DNA of 64,000 nucleotides, taken from assembly GCA_932222125.1 (NCBI GenBank), contig CAKNZJ010000194.1:62001-126000 (forward strand), in the 5' to 3' direction. The position numbers and the translations under genes are program-made. The stretch is from an uncultured Clostridia bacterium. Lineage in GTDB: Bacteria > Bacillota > Clostridia > Oscillospirales > Oscillospiraceae. The notes beneath the pieces were generated by a model. That model was not told the origin of the DNA. It searched no databases and saw only the letters and a list, made by a program, of their open reading frames with translations. This document shows, one piece after another, positions 26,207 through 34,595 of this stretch. The stretch's first letter is position 1. Every line of letters starts with the position of its first letter.

Positions 26207-27981
26207 AGCTCCTCACCTGCCTTCCTCACAACTTGGTCAATCTCTCGTTCCATGGAGAGGGTGATATCCTCATAGACCCGGGCATATTCCTCAACGGGAA
26301 CCGACTTAGCACGTCCAATACGCTCCCGGCTGGGTATCTCAAATAACTGGGCGGCTGGGGCCCCATTGGCGATTGCCTCCCGGCACAACCGGTCATAATT
26401 CAGAATCATGGCCAGCAGCTTTTCCTGGCGGTCATAGCTGGAGAAGGAATCAATATCCACAAAAGAATTTTGCTGCAAAAAATCCTCCCGAACCATGCGG
26501 GCGGTCTCTAAGGTGAGCTGATCTGCAGGGGATAGAGAGTCCTTACCCACCAGCTGCACAATCTCGTTCAGGCTGGCTTCACTCTGGAGCAGCCCCATCG
26601 CCTGTTCCCGATTGTGGAGAAACTCTTTGCCTAGATTCTCATCAAACCAGGGCTTCAAAGAATCCAGATACAGGGAGTGGGAGTTGAGCCAGTTGATGGC
26701 GGGGAAGTGACGTTTATAGGCCAACTGCGCGTCCAAAGCCCAGAACACCTTAACAATGCGCATGGTGCCCTGGGAGACCGGCTCGGCCAAGTCACCGCCA
26801 GGTGGAGAAACCGCGCCCACAGCGGTGAGGGAACCACGGCGATCCTCCTCGCTGCCCAGACAAGAGACAGAACCAGCCCGCTCATAGAACTGAGCCAGAC
26901 GGGAAGCCAGGTAGGCGGGGTAGCCCTCCTCACCAGGCATCTCTTCCAGGCGACCGGACATTTCCCGGAGGGCCTCCGCCCAGCGGGAGGTAGAGTCAGC
27001 GATGACCGCTACGTCATAACCCATATCCCGGAAGTATTCCGCAATGGTGATCCCAGTATAGATAGACGCCTCCCGGGCTGCCACCGGCATATCAGAGGTG
27101 TTGGCAATGAGTACCGTACGCTTCATCAACGTCTCACCTGTTCTGGGATCCACCAGCTCCGGAAATTCCCTCAGCACATCGGTCATCTCATTTCCCCGCT
27201 CGCCGCAGCCGATATAAACTACAATATCTACATCGGACCACTTGGCCAGGGCGTGCTGCATCACCGTCTTGCCAGATCCAAATGGCCCCGGAATTGCGGC
27301 AGTGCCTCCCTTGGCAACGGGGAAAAAGGTGTCCACAATACGCTGTCCAGACGACAACGGTTTCGTAGGCGGATACTTGCGCTTATAAGGACGCCCCACC
27401 CGGACGGGCCAGCGCTGGCTCATGGTCAGCTCTACCTCCGTACCATCATCCTGGGCCAGAACAGCAATTGGGTGCTTTACGGAATAGGAGCCAGCTCCCT
27501 CCACTCGCTTTAGGGTACCGCTCAGTGTTGGCGGTACCATGATCTTGTGGAGCACCACGGCAGTCTCTGGCACGGTGCCAATGATGTCGCCCCCCACCAC
27601 CCTGTCTCCAGCCTTGGCCACAGGGGTGAACTCCCACAGCTTTTCCTGATCGATGGCAGGCACCTCGACACCCCTGGGCAGGTTATTTCCCTGCACCTTC
27701 CTCATAATCTCTTCCAGCGGCCGCTGGATGCCATCGTAAATATTTTCAATCATGCCCGGGCCCAGCTCCACGCTCATGGGGTACCCGGTGGTCACCACCT
27801 CGGTGCCCGGCCCTAGACCGGAGGTCTCCTCGTATACCTGGATGGCGGCGGAGTCGCCGGTCATAGTGAGCACCTCGCCAATCAAACGCTCAGGGCCCAC
27901 CCGCACCACGTCGGACATATTAGCGTCCGCCATGCCGGTGGCCACCACCAGGGGACCGGAGACCTTCACTACTTTTCCCAT
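26203..27981 (-). CDS. atpA: V-type ATPase catalytic subunit A
   Basis: 592-aa catalytic subunit. Visible: N-terminal barrel [17 protein letters not shown], the bulge domain specific to V/A types (about residues 110-190), Walker A GPFGSGKT with Lys238, and [16 protein letters not shown] with the catalytic Glu. It hydrolyses ATP (or makes it) in the peripheral complex. AAGGAAAGAAGG precedes the ATG by about eleven bases. A 149-base gap separates it from atpF; no gene is seen there. Confidence 0.98.
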   Translation of the reverse strand: MGKVVKVSGPLVVATGMADANMSDVVRVGPERLIGEVLTMTGDSAAIQVYEETSGLGPGTEVVTTGYPMSVELGPGMIENIYDGIQRPLEEIMRKVQGNNLPRGVEVPAIDQEKLWEFTPVAKAGDRVVGGDIIGTVPETAVVLHKIMVPPTLSGTLKRVEGAGSYSVKHPIAVLAQDDGTEVELTMSQRWPVRVGRPYKRKYPPTKPLSSGQRIVDTFFPVAKGGTAAIPGPFGSGKTVMQHALAKWSDVDIVVYIGCGERGNEMTDVLREFPELVDPRTGETLMKRTVLIANTSDMPVAAREASIYTGITIAEYFRDMGYDVAVIADSTSRWAEALREMSGRLEEMPGEEGYPAYLASRLAQFYERAGSVSCLGSEEDRRGSLTAVGAVSPPGGDLAEPVSQGTMRIVKVFWALDAQLAYKRHFPAINWLNSHSLYLDSLKPWFDENLGKEFLHNREQAMGLLQSEASLNEIVQLVGKDSLSPADQLTLETARMVREDFLQQNSFVDIDSFSSYDRQEKLLAMILNYDRLCREAIANGAPAAQLFEIPSRERIGRAKSVPVEEYARVYEDITLSMEREIDQVVRKAGEEL

Positions 27982-28130
27982 AGGCTTTTATACCTTCTTT
28001 CCTTCGTCGTCACAAACTTTGCGCCGCTCTCTCCAGCCAAAGCCGGATACTCGCTTCGCTCCGTTGTGCCTCCTCTCCAAATCAGCCCTGTCTCACAGAG
28101 CTCCCGTCCTAAAACATTTACAGTGAGTTT

Positions 28131-28445
28131 TTATAAAATATCGGCTCCAACAGCCCGCTCTACAGCCTTTTTAATGTTACTCATGCCAAGGCCCAGGCTG
28201 CCCTCCTTGCCAGGAATCAGGATAATGGCCGGGGTGAGGTCATCCTTATAACGGTTGATATCCCCCTCCATCTGGGCTGCCAGCTGCTCGGTAAGATAGA
28301 CCACCGCATAATCCTCCTTGGCCATGCGATGAAGCGCAGTTCTAGCTTGCTCCACTGTGTCTACCGGGAACACGGTCAATCCCAGGGCTTGAAACCCCAG
28401 TACACTGTCCCGGTCGCCCAAAACAGCAATTTGATAGCTTGCCAT
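28131..28445 (-). CDS. atpF: V-type ATPase subunit F
   Basis: 104-aa central-stalk subunit with a CheY-like Rossmann fold: MASYQIAVLGDRDSVLGFQALG, YAVVYLTEQLA, PAIILIPGKEG and a final helix. F fixes D in the rotor and can tune ATPase activity. AAGGGGGTGGAGG just before the ATG overlaps the end of atpC; 12 bases separate the genes. Confidence 0.94.
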   Translation of the reverse strand: MASYQIAVLGDRDSVLGFQALGLTVFPVDTVEQARTALHRMAKEDYAVVYLTEQLAAQMEGDINRYKDDLTPAIILIPGKEGSLGLGMSNIKKAVERAVGADIL

Positions 28446-28457
28446 GCCTCCACCCCC

Positions 28458-29459
28458 TTACCCATACGTCTGACGCAAGCGCTGCCGGATGGTGGCTCCG
28501 TCCAGTCCAGCCATCCGGCCGGCCAGAATAATACGGATGGCAGTGGCCTCCGCCTCCCGGGCATACAGATAACCGATGATGATCTGTTCCCCAAATGGAA
28601 TTTTGCGGGCCCGGGCTAGATAGGCCATCACCCCATCATCACACAACCGCTCAAAATCTGTGAGGGCGCCACCGCCTGGAACAGCCAAAGCAGCTCCCAC
28701 TTCAGCAGCCTGAGCCAAGGTGGTGTCCCGAAACAGTGCGCCCAGGTCGGCGCCCTGAGCCAACACCAATCTATCCACCGGCACGCTGCCACCGGGCACC
28801 AGCACCTGACGCAAAAACTCCTGGCCCTTGTCCAATCTGGCGCATCGCACTGCGGAGCGCAGATTGGCACTGTCAATGACCACAGAGGCATATCCCGCTA
28901 AAAACGGGCTGCCCGACTTCTTCACCAGATTGGTCAGCTCTTGGTAATAGGCCCGGTCCAAAATAAGGTCAGCCCTTTGCGGATCACCGCTGGCTCCCAG
29001 CACCTCCCGGGCCCGAGCCACCCCTTCCTGGAATGGAGCGGAATAGGCGCTTAAGTCCTCCCGGCGGTAGTCCTCCGCCAGTGTGCCGGCATTCCAGCGG
29101 CCTCCTTCCAGCAGCAGGCGGTCCTGCTCACTTCCCAGCGCCTCCGATTTCACCAGCACCTTGGCGTTGTGGTAGTCATATTTGCAGCGGAACACATCCA
29201 GCAAATCCGGGTCATTCACCGTCTTGCCTAGATCCGCAAACAGCTCAGCCTGAGCTTGCCCCAACAACACCTCCAGGGCAACGGGGGTGGCCTCAAGCAG
29301 ATCCGGATAGCCACATTCCGCCAGCACCTTGGCCGCCTCAGACGCATCCCTAGCCTCGATCATTTGCTCCATGCGCTCCTGGGTGAGCAGCCGGTTCTCC
29401 ATCACCCGAATACGGGCGGATAGATGAAGATAGTCAGTATCCTTCTTCTGTTTTGACAC
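28458..29459 (-). CDS. atpC: V-type ATPase subunit C (rotor cap, d-like)
   Basis: 333-aa all-helical subunit that couples the central stalk to the membrane K ring. Family features include ARIRVMENRLLTQERMEQM near the N-terminus, CKYDYHNAKVLVKSEALG in the middle and GYLYAREAEATAIRIILAGR near the end. It starts at a GTG (29459) after GGGGGGAG. Normal length. Confidence 0.94.
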   Translation of the reverse strand: MSKQKKDTDYLHLSARIRVMENRLLTQERMEQMIEARDASEAAKVLAECGYPDLLEATPVALEVLLGQAQAELFADLGKTVNDPDLLDVFRCKYDYHNAKVLVKSEALGSEQDRLLLEGGRWNAGTLAEDYRREDLSAYSAPFQEGVARAREVLGASGDPQRADLILDRAYYQELTNLVKKSGSPFLAGYASVVIDSANLRSAVRCARLDKGQEFLRQVLVPGGSVPVDRLVLAQGADLGALFRDTTLAQAAEVGAALAVPGGGALTDFERLCDDGVMAYLARARKIPFGEQIIIGYLYAREAEATAIRIILAGRMAGLDGATIRQRLRQTYG

Positions 29460-29498
29460 GATTTCTCCCCCCTTCTATATTCTGATAAAAGAGGCCGG

Positions 29499-30089
29499 TC
29501 AGTCAAACAGCACTTTGGACACCGCTCCTGCCAGCGTTTCCCGCTGGAGCCGGATGAGGGTGTCGAAGGTGCAGTTGACCTCCAGCGCACCATCGCTGAG
29601 AATAAACCCGCCATCCATAGGACGGCTCTCCTCAGACAGGGTGAGCATGCCGGCAGCGCCCAGCTTGGCATTGGCAGCTAGAACCACTGCCTTGCCCACC
29701 CGGGCCCGGTCTGCCGGGGAAAGAATCAGTTTCTCCCTGCCGCTGGTGGACGCCCTGGCAGCCAGATTGGCCAGCAAAGATATATAGTCCTCCTGTGCTA
29801 AAGCCAACAGTTTTTTCTTGGCCCGCTGAAACGCTTCCTCGATAACCTCCTGCTTGGCACACAGCACCGCCTTGCGGCACTCTAGCTGGGTCACAGAGGC
29901 CAAGCGGCTCCCCTGCTCATCGGCAGTCTTTTTGCCTTGGGCCAAAATTTCGGTTGCCTGAGCATCGGCCTTGGCCTGATAACTTGTGGTGATTTCCGCC
30001 GCTTTAGCCCTGGCTTGAGCCAGCAAATTGTCGATCTCTGCCTGACAATCCTGTTGGATGTGCGCGGTAATCTTTTCAATTCCATTCAT
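29499..30089 (-). CDS. atpE: V-type ATPase subunit E (peripheral stalk)
   Basis: 196 aa. The first 100 residues form a long Ala/Gln/Lys-rich coiled coil (MNGIEKITAHIQQDCQAEID onward), followed by a globular C-terminal domain with SEESRPMDGGFILSDGALEV. It pairs with subunit G/H in the peripheral stator stalk. AAGGCGG lies before the ATG at 30089. Encoded between K and C as in other bacterial V-ATPase operons. Confidence 0.93.
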   Translation of the reverse strand: MNGIEKITAHIQQDCQAEIDNLLAQARAKAAEITTSYQAKADAQATEILAQGKKTADEQGSRLASVTQLECRKAVLCAKQEVIEEAFQRAKKKLLALAQEDYISLLANLAARASTSGREKLILSPADRARVGKAVVLAANAKLGAAGMLTLSEESRPMDGGFILSDGALEVNCTFDTLIRLQRETLAGAVSKVLFD

Positions 30090-30130
30090 TCGCTTGGTTT
30101 ACCGCCTTTCTGAAATCAAGTCGCGGCCCA

Positions 30131-30619
30131 TTACAGAGCATTCATCAGCAGGAGGATGGTGCCCACCAGGGACAGGATGGCGTAAAACTCCACGATGCCG
30201 CACATGATGACGCCCTTCATGTAGTCATCAGGCTTCTTGGCTACGATGTTGATGGAGGCGGCGGCCACCCGGCCCTGGGCGATGGCGGAGAGCAGGCCAC
30301 CCAGCATGATCGGCACACAGGCCATCAGAACGGCCATACCATCGGCCACAGTGAGAGTCGCCGGATTGCCAGAGAAAAAGCCCAAAGTGAACAGTCCAAA
30401 GAAGCCGGCGGCCAGACCATACAGGCCCTGGGTACCGGGGAGGGCCTGCAGAATCATGCACTTGGTAAAGTGCTCGGGGGTCTCGGATAATACGCCCGTG
30501 GCGGCCTCGCCCACCATGCCAGTGCCCTTGGCAGAGCCGATACAGCACATGCCTACCGCCAGAGCAAAGCCGATGAAAGCCAGAGCCTGACCACCAACCA
30601 TTTCAAAAAAAGCAACCAT
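30131..30619 (-). CDS. atpK: V-type ATPase proteolipid subunit K, duplicated 4-helix form
   Basis: 162-aa rotor-ring subunit made of two fused hairpins. The second hairpin has the ion-binding Glu in CGIVEFYAIL; the first hairpin has LPGTQGLYG and helix 3 has SAIAQGRVAAA. In Enterococcus hirae NtpK the Na-binding ligands are the Thr-Gln pair, a Gln on helix 3, and the Glu/Tyr on helix 4; equivalents of all are present, which favours Na+ over H+ as coupling ion (inference). AAGGAGG for this gene lies in the last codons of atpI. Confidence 0.95.
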   Translation of the reverse strand: MVAFFEMVGGQALAFIGFALAVGMCCIGSAKGTGMVGEAATGVLSETPEHFTKCMILQALPGTQGLYGLAAGFFGLFTLGFFSGNPATLTVADGMAVLMACVPIMLGGLLSAIAQGRVAAASINIVAKKPDDYMKGVIMCGIVEFYAILSLVGTILLLMNAL

Positions 30620-30620
30620 T

Positions 30621-32600
30621 TTATATTTCCTCCTTCAAAATATCTACATATTTGGTTTCCACTGCCAGAGGACGGAAGGGCTTGCCCCCATCCTGATAAA
30701 ACCGCCCAAAAAATTCCAGGCATTGCAGACGCATAGTGTGAACATAACAGCCCAGCAGGTTGAGCACCAGGCACAAGGCATTGCCGATGATGGCTACAAT
30801 GATGAAGGGGACCAGCCCGAACACCGCCCCCAGAGTGTTGAACACCGAAGCGATGATGCTGCCGGCCATCATCAGGGCCATGAGGCGCAGATAGGACAGA
30901 ATGTCACTGAAATAGCCCGAGATGCCATTGTAGATGTCTCCGCCAAAGCCCACAATACCACCCAAGCCCTTAGCCCGCACGATGTCTCCAGCCAGCAGCA
31001 AAACCAGGCCCACAACCAGTAGCACAATGCCCACGGTGCCCAGCACCGCCGGAGCACCTTCCACCGCCGCGCCGCCAATGGCTGCCGCCGCACCACCCAG
31101 AATGAGCCACCAGGCGATCTCCTGGGTAACGGCGTCCAGCGCCTGTCCGTGGCGGAACTTTTCCACCATGCTGACGGCCATACCGGTGAACACCTGGATC
31201 ACGCCCATAATCATGGACCCCACCATCACCAAGATGATATCATTGATGGGGGTGAACAGAGGGGGCCAAAACCACACGAAGTCGTCGGACACACCTGTCA
31301 ATTGGAATAATTTAGGCAAAAAGTCGCCGAAGAAGCTTCCTGTGAGACAGCCCCAGAAGATAGAACTGATGCCGCACATGAAGAACATGGCCATCATGTC
31401 CCGGGTGCCTCCCCGGGGCTTAGCCTTCATTAAAAAAAAGGCGGTACCCAGTACCATCAGCAGACCGTAGCCAATGTCATTCATCATAAAGCCAAAGAAC
31501 GCGATGAAAAAGGGAGCCATCAGCGGGTTCGGGTCCACACTGCCATAGGCAGGCATGGAGTACATCTCGGTGATTACATTAAATGGTCTGGTCACCGGGT
31601 TGTTTTTCAGCTTGATGGGAACCTGGGGATACTCCTCCTGGGTTGGCTCGGACATCTCCCAGACACAGTCAAAGCTGTCCAACAGCTTTGACAACTCCCC
31701 CTCCCAATTTTCAGGCAGCCATCCATCTAACAGAAAGGCGGTGTCTGTATCAATCAAGCGGGCTTTATTCTCCTCACGGTCGATCTCTTGGGCGGCGCGA
31801 TCGGCACAGCGGCGCAGCATATCCCATTTCTCCCCTAGTGCGGTCATATCTGTCCGGCACTGGTCTGCCTCCCGCTCCAGCGCGGCGACCCGGTTATCCA
31901 GCATAGCCGTATTGTCCGCCGCCGTGCCCGTCCAGCCCCGAAGAGTGACCCGGGACGCCCCAAAGGGTCGCATAGCTTCATTGCACTTTGACAGGGCAGA
32001 ACTATGGCAGATCAGTAGATAATATTGTAGCTCTCGGTCGCTGCCTGCCCGAACCAGTTGGGCTAGCTCAGTCACCTGTCCAACCGCCGCCTCCATGGCC
32101 GTAAAGTTGGTCTTAAACGGCACCGAGCAGAAATGGACAGGTACCGTGGCCGTTCCCTCTGTCTCGAGGGGCACATCCAAGCATATCCACGGCTCCAAAA
32201 ACGCCTTCTGTGTCTGGAGCCTACTCTGCTCTGCCATCCTGGCTGCCAGCGTCTGTTCCAGCGCCATCACCTGGCGGGCTATATCCAGTCCGGCGGCGTA
32301 TCCCCCCTCATCGAACAACTCCCCTTCGGTCACCACAGGGCGTTGGGAGAAGAGTCCCTCCTTCGGAGGGGAATACTTTCGCAGGACATCCATGGCATGA
32401 TTCAGAAGCAAACTCTGCTCCTGGGCACTTTCCAGGCCCGCTCCCCCAGGCTTGGCTAGACCGGACCAGGCCGGGTCAGACAGGTCAATGTCCGGCTCAC
32501 GCAACTCCAGGCATCCCAACCTTTGCAGCCGGCCAAGCAGTCGCTCCCGCTCTCCCTGAAGCCCTATCAACCGCAGCCGTTTCATTTTGACAATCGCCAT
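30621..32600 (-). CDS. atpI: V-type ATPase subunit I (a-subunit)
   Basis: 659-aa stator membrane subunit forming the ion half-channels. N-terminal cytoplasmic part to about residue 340 is coiled-coil rich (MAIVKMKRLRLIGLQGERER); the C-terminal part has about seven to eight membrane spans, including FFIAFFGFMMNDIGYGLLM and SYLRLMALMMAGSIIASVFN, where the essential Arg (SYLRLMAL) faces the K-ring Glu. The ATG at 32600 overlaps the stop of the preceding G/H gene as TGATG. Confidence 0.95.
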   Translation of the reverse strand: MAIVKMKRLRLIGLQGERERLLGRLQRLGCLELREPDIDLSDPAWSGLAKPGGAGLESAQEQSLLLNHAMDVLRKYSPPKEGLFSQRPVVTEGELFDEGGYAAGLDIARQVMALEQTLAARMAEQSRLQTQKAFLEPWICLDVPLETEGTATVPVHFCSVPFKTNFTAMEAAVGQVTELAQLVRAGSDRELQYYLLICHSSALSKCNEAMRPFGASRVTLRGWTGTAADNTAMLDNRVAALEREADQCRTDMTALGEKWDMLRRCADRAAQEIDREENKARLIDTDTAFLLDGWLPENWEGELSKLLDSFDCVWEMSEPTQEEYPQVPIKLKNNPVTRPFNVITEMYSMPAYGSVDPNPLMAPFFIAFFGFMMNDIGYGLLMVLGTAFFLMKAKPRGGTRDMMAMFFMCGISSIFWGCLTGSFFGDFLPKLFQLTGVSDDFVWFWPPLFTPINDIILVMVGSMIMGVIQVFTGMAVSMVEKFRHGQALDAVTQEIAWWLILGGAAAAIGGAAVEGAPAVLGTVGIVLLVVGLVLLLAGDIVRAKGLGGIVGFGGDIYNGISGYFSDILSYLRLMALMMAGSIIASVFNTLGAVFGLVPFIIVAIIGNALCLVLNLLGCYVHTMRLQCLEFFGRFYQDGGKPFRPLAVETKYVDILKEEI

Positions 32601-32914
32601 CAGCCGCTCCCCACTCTCTCCACAATCAGATCGGCAGCGCGATCCAGACGGCTCCGGGCGGATTCCTTCAACGCCTGACAGACAGCGGCATTGGCCGCTA
32701 TCTCCTGCTCTGCCTGCTGCCGTACCCGGTCCTCTGCCTGGGCCAACCGTTCCTTAACCTGGGATTCTGCCCGGGTACGGGCGTCGGCCACCAACTGCCT
32801 GCCGGCCCGCTCTGCCTCCGCTACGATACGCTTGGCCTCATCCGCCGCACCGGCCTTACGCTGCTGGACCGCCCGTTCCGCCTCGGCGACCTTTTGAATG
32901 GCCTCAAAGGACAT
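32600..32914 (-). CDS. V-type ATPase subunit G/H-like stalk protein
   Basis: 104 aa, almost entirely a charged Ala/Glu/Arg coiled coil (MSFEAIQKVAEAERAVQQRK, ADARTRAESQVKERLAQAED). This is the usual first gene of bacterial V-ATPase operons and pairs with subunit E in the peripheral stalk. Start ATG at 32914 with AGGTGA; the open frame to 33055 crosses the promoter leader and is rejected. Its UGA overlaps the atpI ATG. Confidence 0.88.
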   Translation of the reverse strand: MSFEAIQKVAEAERAVQQRKAGAADEAKRIVAEAERAGRQLVADARTRAESQVKERLAQAEDRVRQQAEQEIAANAAVCQALKESARSRLDRAADLIVERVGSG

Positions 32915-32989
32915 TGTCTCACCTCTCTCATCATTTTCAGGATAACTGGCCGAACAGGAAATGGTTTCGCCAGAAATCCAAACAACTAT

Positions 32990-33028
32990 ATTGGGGGATT
33001 TTGGACTAAATTCCAACATCCTCCCAAT
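32990..33028 (-). other. Hairpin at the 5' end of the V-ATPase leader
   Basis: Transcribed from the minus strand, this forms a 15-bp stem: ATTGGG-A-GGAT with ATCCCCCAAT (one bulged A), a G/A mismatch, then TTGGA with TCCAA around a 6-nt loop. It begins a few bases after the predicted start of transcription, so it would sit at the 5' end of the long operon mRNA, a place that often protects messages from decay. Confidence 0.6.
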
Positions 33029-33037
33029 TTTACTGGA

Positions 33038-33066
33038 ATTATACCATACGCACAACTGTCTTTCAA
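33038..33066 (-). promoter_or_regulatory. Strong sigma-A promoter for the V-ATPase operon
   Basis: On the minus strand TTGAAA (33061-33066), 17-bp spacer, TATAAT (33038-33043) with an extended TG two bases upstream of it. Leader length is about 115 bases. Confidence 0.88.
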
Positions 33067-33402
33067 GTATAGTTTTTCATTTCGTGAAAAATGTATAAAC
33101 CATTTGATTCTGGTCACTTTTTCTAGAAAATCGGTATATACTCCATTTTCTTCCATAATCGCCCTGGGAACACCCGCTGTCATATGCCAGCCTCCACTTT
33201 TTATCCAATTCTTATTCTTTCCAAATCCAGTGTTTGATATTTGGCCGAGACTGGCTCATCCTAGACCTTCAGACTGCCCCCACATAGGAAATGGTACAAA
33301 CCATTAGAAAATGCTTTTATTTTTCCACCTGCTATGGTACAATAAAATGTATACTTATTATAGTTGCTTCTATTTTGTGAGAGATGAAGGAGGATTACAG
33401 AC
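33067..33402. other. 336-base AT-rich divergent region
   Basis: No gene is seen. Contains the back of the V-ATPase promoter and the promoter of the plus-strand lipoprotein gene. Confidence 0.6.
33335..33343 (+). promoter_or_regulatory. Extended -10 promoter for the lipoprotein gene
   Basis: TGGTACAAT, with a weak TTTTAT at 33315-33320 and a 17-bp spacer. About 55 bases before the start codon. Confidence 0.5.
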
Positions 33403-34233
33403 ATGAAAAAAGGTAAATGGGGTTCCGCTGTGGCATTGGCGGCAGCACTGGTGGTCTCCTTAACTGCCTGTACTGGAGGCAGCAAGGACGCCTCTGCGAC
33501 AGTTCAGGCGGCGGCCAAGAAAATGCAGGAGGTCAAGAGCATGGATGCGGTCATGACCATGGAAATGGACATGTCCGTAGCAGGAGAGTCCCTGGCGATC
33601 TCTACTATCATGAACTCCACCAGCTTCACAGACCCCCTCAAGTGCTGGGTGGATCTTTCCATGGATATGGGAACGCTGGGCAATATGGATATGACCGTAT
33701 ATGCCGAAGAGTCCGGTGAGAACTATACCCTGTACACTGGTATGGACGGCCAGTGGGTCGTCCAGGATGTCACCGCAGAGGAGTTGGGGCAATATGATGC
33801 CCACAGCAGCATGGACATCTATCTGGAAAACAGCTCCAACTTTACCTCCGCCGGCACTGAGGAATTGGCCGGCGGCACCGCAGACAAATATACCGGCGTC
33901 ATCAAGGGCAAGTCTATTAAGCAGGCGCTCCAGGCCAGCGGCGCATTGAATAACTTGGGCGCTCTTACCATGGGTGCCGATACAGAGGATCTGTTCTCCG
34001 ACTTGGGAGATATGCCCATCACCATTTGGGTAGATCAGGCCAGCGGCTATCCCGTCCGTTACGAGATGGACATGAGTGAGATAATGCAGAAACTGATGTC
34101 CGATGCTATGAGTGCAACCAGCAGCGATTCCGAGAATTCTGAGATTTCGCTCACCATGAGCATAGAGTGCTCCAACTTTAACAATGCTACCGACTTTACT
34201 ATTCCGGAGGAGGCCCGGGCGGCAGCAAACTGA
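33403..34233 (+). CDS. Secreted lipoprotein with LppX/LolA-like fold, function unknown
   Basis: 276 aa. Lipoprotein signal: MKKGKWGSAVALAAALVVSL followed by lipobox LTAC, so Cys23 would be lipidated. The mature part is a repetitive beta-rich domain with Met-Glu-Met and Asp-Met alternation (AVMTMEMDMSVAGE, VDLSMDMG, NMDMTVYAE), the pattern seen in clostridial DUF6612/LppX_LprAFG-like lipoproteins that may carry lipids or monitor the envelope. AAGGAGG precedes the ATG. Monocistronic, with a strong terminator after it. Confidence 0.85.
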   Translation: MKKGKWGSAVALAAALVVSLTACTGGSKDASATVQAAAKKMQEVKSMDAVMTMEMDMSVAGESLAISTIMNSTSFTDPLKCWVDLSMDMGTLGNMDMTVYAEESGENYTLYTGMDGQWVVQDVTAEELGQYDAHSSMDIYLENSSNFTSAGTEELAGGTADKYTGVIKGKSIKQALQASGALNNLGALTMGADTEDLFSDLGDMPITIWVDQASGYPVRYEMDMSEIMQKLMSDAMSATSSDSENSEISLTMSIECSNFNNATDFTIPEEARAAAN

Positions 34234-34244
34234 TCTCTTTATTC

Positions 34245-34290
34245 AAAAAAGAAGAGCGTCTGCTGCTGGCAGACGCTCTTCTTTTTTATA
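34245..34290 (+). terminator. Intrinsic terminator after the lipoprotein gene
   Basis: Perfect 19-bp stem (34245-34263 with 34269-34287), 5-nt loop, T-rich tail. Confidence 0.93.
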
Positions 34291-34421
34291 TTCAAAGATA
34301 GGCTCCATCCTTCTCTTTCCCCACAACGCTTATCTGTTAGAGTTTAGCGGCTTTCACCCCATCAAAGCACGGCTGCGCCACAGTTTAGATTGGCGAAAGC
34401 TTGTCTAAACCCCTCCCAGCT

Positions 34422-34463
34422 CCAAGACAAAAGCGCCTATTTTCATAGGCGCTTTTGTCTTGG
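34422..34463 (-). terminator. Terminator of tRNA-Gly that shares the tRNA's CCA end
   Basis: Perfect 19-bp stem (34422-34440 with 34445-34463) and a 4-nt loop. The first three bases of the hairpin in transcription order are the encoded CCA of tRNA-Gly (34463-34461). Confidence 0.85.
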
Positions 34464-34536
34464 AGCGAGTGACGAGGCTCGAACTCGCTACCTCCACCTT
34501 GGCAAGGTGGCGCTCTACCAGATGAGCTACACTCGC
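34461..34536 (-). tRNA. tRNA-Gly (anticodon GCC)
   Basis: The 76-nt gene on the minus strand folds as a full cloverleaf: acceptor GCGAGTG with CACTCGC, D arm GCTC/GAGC, anticodon stem CCACC/GGTGG with loop TTGCCAA (anticodon GCC, bases 34501-34503 region), T arm GCGAG-TTCGAGC-CTCGT (one G-U pair), discriminator T and an encoded CCA. Its promoter is at 34550-34578 and its terminator begins at the CCA. Confidence 0.97.
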
Positions 34537-34549
34537 GTGAACAAGAAAT

Positions 34550-34578
34550 AGTGTATCAGAACATTGCCCTCTTGTCAA
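34550..34578 (-). promoter_or_regulatory. Sigma-A promoter of tRNA-Gly
   Basis: On the minus strand TTGACA (34573-34578), 17-bp spacer, TACACT (34550-34555). The start of transcription falls about ten bases before the mature 5' end. Confidence 0.85.
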
Positions 34579-34595
34579 GACCCGCTGCAAAGTTT

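Noticed and set aside
32915..33055. N-terminal extension of the V-ATPase G/H subunit
   Set aside because: The open frame runs back through the predicted leader hairpin and the -10 region and is not coiled coil; AGGTGA marks the ATG at 32914.
34422..34536. tRNA-Gly as a phage or island attachment site
   Set aside because: No integrase, no displaced tRNA 3' copy and no compositional break is seen on either side.
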